64,000 nt of DNA from an uncultured Lachnospiraceae bacterium. Its GTDB lineage: Bacteria > Bacillota > Clostridia > Lachnospirales > Lachnospiraceae. The position numbers were made by a program, and so were the translations under genes. The notes under the pieces are model-generated. The model was given only the letters and a program-made list of their open reading frames with translations. It made no database searches and had not been told where the DNA came from. The DNA is taken from positions 1 through 64,000 of the forward strand of contig CAJUFE010000019.1 of assembly GCA_910585635.1 (NCBI GenBank), read 5' to 3'. Positions within the stretch are counted from its first letter, which is position 1, and every line of letters starts with the position of its first letter. Positions 60,552 through 64,000 of this stretch are shown one piece after another.

Positions 60552-61322
60552 TTACCAGATCTTCCAGGGCGCGCGGCCCTCCTGCCACAGCGCCTCCAGT
60601 TGCAGCTTATCCCGCTGGGTGTCCATACATTTCCAGAAACCGCGGTGCTGATAGGCCATCAGCTGTTCATCCTTCGCCAGGCGCTCCAGGGGCTCCTTCT
60701 CAAATACGGTCCCATCCCCCTGGATATAGTCGAAGACCCGGGGGCTCATCACCATGAAACCGCCGTTGATCCAGGCGCCGTCGCTGTCGTTCTTCTCCCT
60801 GAAGGACTGGATCTGGCCGCCCTGCCGGATATCCAGGACGCCGAACCGCTGCCCTACATTGACCGCCATGATGGTAGCGATCTTCCCGTGAGCCTGGTGG
60901 AAGGCCGCCAGCGCCTTCAGATCCACATCGGAAAGGCCGTCCCCGTAGGTCAGCATGAAGGGCTCGTCGCCGATAAAGGGCTGGATACGTTTGATCCGGC
61001 CTCCGGTCATGGTGTTCAGCCCCGTATCCACCAAGGTCACCTTCCAGGGCTCCGCGTAATTGTTATGGACCTCCATCTTATTCGCCGCCAGATCAAAGGT
61101 CACATCGGAGGTGTGGAGAAAGTAATCGGCAAAAAACTCTTTGACCACATATTGCTTATAGCCCAGGCAGATGACAAACTCGCAAAAACCGAACTGGGAA
61201 TAGTATTTCATGATATGCCAGAGGATCGGCTTCTCCCCGATCTCGATCATGGGCTTGGGCTTTAAATGGCTCTCCTCGCTGATCCTGGTGCCAAAGCCCC
61301 CTGCTAACAGTACTACTTTCAT
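60552..61322 (-). CDS. rfbF: Glucose-1-phosphate cytidylyltransferase
   Basis: A 256-residue nucleotidyltransferase that makes CDP-glucose. It starts MKVVLLAGGFGTRISEESH, with KPKPMIEIGEKPILWHIMK and LTYGDGLSDVD, all RfbF hallmarks. It is the first step of the CDP-dideoxyhexose pathway formed with rfbG and rfbH. Confidence 0.94.
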   Translation of the reverse strand: MKVVLLAGGFGTRISEESHLKPKPMIEIGEKPILWHIMKYYSQFGFCEFVICLGYKQYVVKEFFADYFLHTSDVTFDLAANKMEVHNNYAEPWKVTLVDTGLNTMTGGRIKRIQPFIGDEPFMLTYGDGLSDVDLKALAAFHQAHGKIATIMAVNVGQRFGVLDIRQGGQIQSFREKNDSDGAWINGGFMVMSPRVFDYIQGDGTVFEKEPLERLAKDEQLMAYQHRGFWKCMDTQRDKLQLEALWQEGRAPWKIW

Positions 61323-61337
61323 ACATCCTCCTTTTGC

Positions 61338-62795
61338 TCAACGTTCTCGATAGACATTCCACTGCTGCTCCTTCAGGATGCTCAAGGCCTGCCGGATCTT
61401 CTCCGCCCCGTGGTCATATTGGAACAGCCGGACCAGCTCCTCATCCTCGATCTCCTCGTATCGGAGGGCCGCAGCCTGTAAGTCCTTTGCATACCACTTT
61501 CGATAGGGCGCCTTTTCCAGCTCCTCACAGGTGGTATACACATTCCCCATCAGGAGTACAGCCGCTAAAAGGAGGGCCATGGTCTTTTCCGCGAACATCC
61601 CGGCCCGCTCCCTCTTTTTCTGCCCAAAGACCAGCCCCACGGTCAGGATGATCCCGATGACCCCCACCTGGTACTGGAGGGCATAGCGGGAGCTCATCCC
61701 GTAGCTGCTCCGCTCAAAGACCCACCTGGCGGCCAGCACTAACAGGTGGTTCAGCCCCCCGCCAAAAAGGAGCATCAGCGGGAAGATCGTGGTCTTATAG
61801 AGCTTCCCTCTGACCTGCAGCCACAGCGCCAGGACATAGCCGGCCAGCACCAAAAGGCCGGCCAGATAGCAGAGGAGCATGCCCTTACCCAAGTCCGCCA
61901 AAAGCTCCATCATCACCTCTTCGCCCATGACCATGGAGGCAAAGCCCTTCAGCAGGAACTTGGGGAAAAGCATCGGATCGTCCTGGAAGACCTGGGAAAA
62001 GCTGCGGCCTGTCCCCATCGGGTCGGCAGGGTCGGCGATCACGCAGCTGCTGCTGAGCAGATATAGGCCTAAGGGGAGCAGCACATGGAGGCTGTAGAGC
62101 AGGTGGCGCATATCCGGCCTCTTTTTGTCTGCCCAGTCCAGGATAAAGCAGGAGCCGTAGGTGAGGAGCAGCACCGCCGAATAGGAGCCGCAGTAGGGTC
62201 CGGCCATCCCCAGGGTGATCAGCCAGGGCAGGACCTGCAGCCAGATCCTGTCCTTTTTATCCTGTGCTCTGGCAGCCATCTCGTCCGCGGTCTTTACAGC
62301 CTTTGCCCTCCCCGCCATCTGCCGCGCCCACACCCGGTCCCAGAGCCTGTAATGATAGTAGAACCCGGCGAAGGCCAGGAAATGGCACCAGCCGGTCCCG
62401 TTGGTCAGCATCTCCCATTTGTTCAGGCTGAAGAAGAACACCATCATAAAAAGGTACCAGCCCAGCCCCAGCTTTCGTTCCCGGCAATAGGTGGTCAGGA
62501 GGATGGCCGCCACGCCGTGGCATGCTGCACCCAGGAGCATCTCAAAGGTGATGGAATAGCCGAAGAACGTGACATTGATGATCCGCTCCAGGAAATTCAC
62601 CGGGATCCGGGTCAGGATATCCGCCACAAAAAATGTTTTCGGATCCCACACGTCCGGCAGATAGCTGTTCACCAGCCGGATGTAGTCCGAATAGACCACA
62701 TCCTCTGACGCGGCCAGGATATAGCCCATGCAGAAGATCGTCCCCAACAGCGGGATCAGGTAGAGCAGACGACTTTTGTCCCTCTTCTTTTCCAT
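61338..62795 (-). CDS. Polysaccharide-cluster membrane protein of unknown function
   Basis: A 485-residue protein with about ten membrane helices. FFFSLNKWEMLTNGTGWCHF and SEDVVYSDYIRLVNSYLPDVW are prominent extracytoplasmic segments, a layout shared by GT-C-like or polymerase-type proteins, but I do not recognise the family. A role as glycosyltransferase or polymerase in the cluster is inference. I start at 62795. It lies between a GT2 gene and rfbF. Confidence 0.6.
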   Translation of the reverse strand: MEKKRDKSRLLYLIPLLGTIFCMGYILAASEDVVYSDYIRLVNSYLPDVWDPKTFFVADILTRIPVNFLERIINVTFFGYSITFEMLLGAACHGVAAILLTTYCRERKLGLGWYLFMMVFFFSLNKWEMLTNGTGWCHFLAFAGFYYHYRLWDRVWARQMAGRAKAVKTADEMAARAQDKKDRIWLQVLPWLITLGMAGPYCGSYSAVLLLTYGSCFILDWADKKRPDMRHLLYSLHVLLPLGLYLLSSSCVIADPADPMGTGRSFSQVFQDDPMLFPKFLLKGFASMVMGEEVMMELLADLGKGMLLCYLAGLLVLAGYVLALWLQVRGKLYKTTIFPLMLLFGGGLNHLLVLAARWVFERSSYGMSSRYALQYQVGVIGIILTVGLVFGQKKRERAGMFAEKTMALLLAAVLLMGNVYTTCEELEKAPYRKWYAKDLQAAALRYEEIEDEELVRLFQYDHGAEKIRQALSILKEQQWNVYRER

Positions 62796-62856
62796 AGATA
62801 GCCTCCTGTTCCTGTCTGCGCCCTCCAAGGGCGGATCGCACAGCACCTCGGCCCGC

Positions 62857-63660
62857 CTATCCTACATCATAGGACGCATAGGCCTTCTGATAAAACCGCA
62901 TCAAAAACGCTACCACCGGCTCTGGCCACAGCCGTCTGAACACCTGCAGCTCCTCCCGGGACCGTACATGGTCCTTCATACAGGCGTTGGTGGCCGCATC
63001 CTTGTGGAGCCGGTGGAACATCAAGGGCTTTTCCACGCAGATAAAGCGCCCCGGCTCCTCTGCCATATCGATCAGATGGTCCCAGTCCAGGGCGAACCGG
63101 AAGTCCGAGCGGAAAAAGGGCTGTCCGGCCTGCTCTCTCGCCTCCTGCTTCCGGTAGGTGCAGGCCGGACAGCAGATCGGGTTCCCGAACCGCAGAGCCG
63201 CCTTTTTCACGAAGGTAAGGTGGGCCAGGCCATGGGCCTTAAGGGGCAGCCGCAGCAGCTTTTTCACCAGCCACAGCCGTTCCCCCGGCACCAGCTGATG
63301 CTCCCGGACCGTCATATGATCGGTGGTGAACAAGCTCATATCCGGATACCGGCGCGCATAGGCGGCCAGGGTCTTTACATAATCCCGTCCGTACAGATCG
63401 TCCTGGTGGGCGATCGTGACGAAGTCTGACTCGGCCATCTGGTAAGCAAAGTTCCAGTCCTCCCGGATCTTGCTCTCCCCCTCCCGGACATAGAGGGGGA
63501 TCGCGTATCTCTCAGCCAGCCTCTCTATATAGAGACTGGGCGTGGAGGTGCAGAGGATCGTTCTGGTGGGGAGACTCTGCCCGGTCACCGAGCGGAGGCA
63601 GGCCTCCAGATAGGGCGAATCTTTGTACGCGCAGACCGCGAACGTGTGGAATGCTTTCAT
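62857..63660 (-). CDS. Glycosyltransferase family 2
   Basis: A 267-residue soluble GT2 enzyme. The N-terminal FAVCAYKDSPYLEACLRSV and FVTIAHQDDLYGRDYV (metal site near HQDD) fit the GT-A fold. Cysteines in CCPACTYR are unusual for the family. It should add a sugar to the growing surface glycan. Confidence 0.85.
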   Translation of the reverse strand: MKAFHTFAVCAYKDSPYLEACLRSVTGQSLPTRTILCTSTPSLYIERLAERYAIPLYVREGESKIREDWNFAYQMAESDFVTIAHQDDLYGRDYVKTLAAYARRYPDMSLFTTDHMTVREHQLVPGERLWLVKKLLRLPLKAHGLAHLTFVKKAALRFGNPICCPACTYRKQEAREQAGQPFFRSDFRFALDWDHLIDMAEEPGRFICVEKPLMFHRLHKDAATNACMKDHVRSREELQVFRRLWPEPVVAFLMRFYQKAYASYDVG

Positions 63661-63750
63661 AGGACAACGCTCCCTTCCAGACCGGTCTGGCGGTCTTTTG
63701 CAGGATAAGCAGATCTTTCGGGAACAAAGCTTTCGTGGCCGCTCACAGCA

Positions 63751-64000
63751 TCAGAAGAAGCGGTCTTCCAGCATCAGACAGAGGGTATGGTAGATGGGGA
63801 GATGGAGCTCCTGGATCTTGTAGGTCTCTTGCTCCGGGACTATGATCGCCACATCCGCAGCCTTTCCCAGCTCTCCGCCGTCCCTGCCGGTCAGGCCGAT
63901 CGTCTTCATCCCTTTCGCCTTGGCCACGGCCAGCGCGTACAGGATATTTTTTGCATTGCCGGAGGTGGAGATCCCCAGGAACACATCCCCTGCCTTCCCG
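63751..64000 (-). CDS. SIS-domain isomerase, GmhA-like (partial)
   Basis: The last 83 residues of a SIS-domain protein are visible; the start lies beyond the window edge. GDVFLGISTSGNAKNIL, TIGLTGRDGGELGKAADV and IQELHLPIYHTLCLMLED match phosphoheptose isomerases (GmhA) that turn sedoheptulose 7-phosphate into heptose 7-phosphate, suggesting a heptose in the surface polymer. A related SIS isomerase is possible. The frame stays open to base 64000. Confidence 0.8.
   Translation of the reverse strand, partial: GKAGDVFLGISTSGNAKNILYALAVAKAKGMKTIGLTGRDGGELGKAADVAIIVPEQETYKIQELHLPIYHTLCLMLEDRFF

Noticed and set aside
1..64000. CRISPR arrays
   Set aside because: Tandem repeats seen have no regular unique spacers and most are in frame or directly adjacent.

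Overview
The window looks like the chromosome of a spore-forming, GC-rich member of the Clostridia, most likely a Lachnospiraceae-like gut anaerobe. This is inferred from spo0A and spoIIM, the GGGtGRT/NifU-like pair, the apt-relA-MBL-hemZ-hisS-aspS gene order, a LexA box of the CGAAC-N4-GTTCG type in front of recA, and strong Shine-Dalgarno sites. I cannot name a species. No rRNA, tRNA, CRISPR array or intact insertion sequence was seen. Nearly all genes are on the minus strand; the exceptions are a GH105 hydrolase, a zinc-dependent phospholipase C, and a BCCT transporter.

Layout. Positions 333-10789 hold one Mrp/Mbh-type cation:proton antiporter operon with four NuoL/M/N-like pump subunits and no redox module. 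Positions 10800-12300 are a gene-poor stretch with two tandem copies of an unidentified structured RNA element, followed by a clear type I toxin-antitoxin locus (31-residue holin-like toxin and antisense RNA). Positions 12297-14018 hold the GGGtGRT protein and its NifU-like partner. Positions 14187-24498 are housekeeping genes (MATE exporter, aspS, hisS, hemZ, MBL hydrolase, relA/spoT, apt). Positions 24540-32754 are a pectin/rhamnogalacturonan utilisation locus: LacI regulator, GH28, ABC permeases, a small unknown protein, a solute-binding lipoprotein, and a divergent GH105. Positions 32814-39515 hold xerD, spoIIM, a Nudix hydrolase, proC, rny, recX and recA. Positions 39540-40580 are an intergenic island with two copies of a structured repeat element flanking an AT-rich patch. 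Positions 40585-44280 hold a PAP2-like protein, an HD protein, glgA and spo0A. Positions 44592-55481 hold a large membrane protein, tmk, a degenerate polysaccharide deacetylase, an amino-acid symporter, phospholipase C, a secreted MBL hydrolase, a lipoprotein and the BCCT transporter. From 55719 to the end come an HPr-like protein without phosphorylation sites and a surface-polysaccharide cluster (GT2, LicD, rfbH, rfbG, rfbF, a membrane protein, GT2, and a SIS-domain isomerase cut by the window edge).

Two genome-style traits stand out. First, a dispersed structured repeat family (copies near 91-280, 39683-39852 and 40212-40347) keeps a core with GGAGCGAGAGCG while its flanking stems change in a compensatory way. 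Second, short in-frame tandem repeats have expanded inside several otherwise conserved proteins (antiporter subunits B, F, D3 and D4, HemZ, HisS, a membrane protein), and similar 16-26 bp tandem repeats occur between genes.
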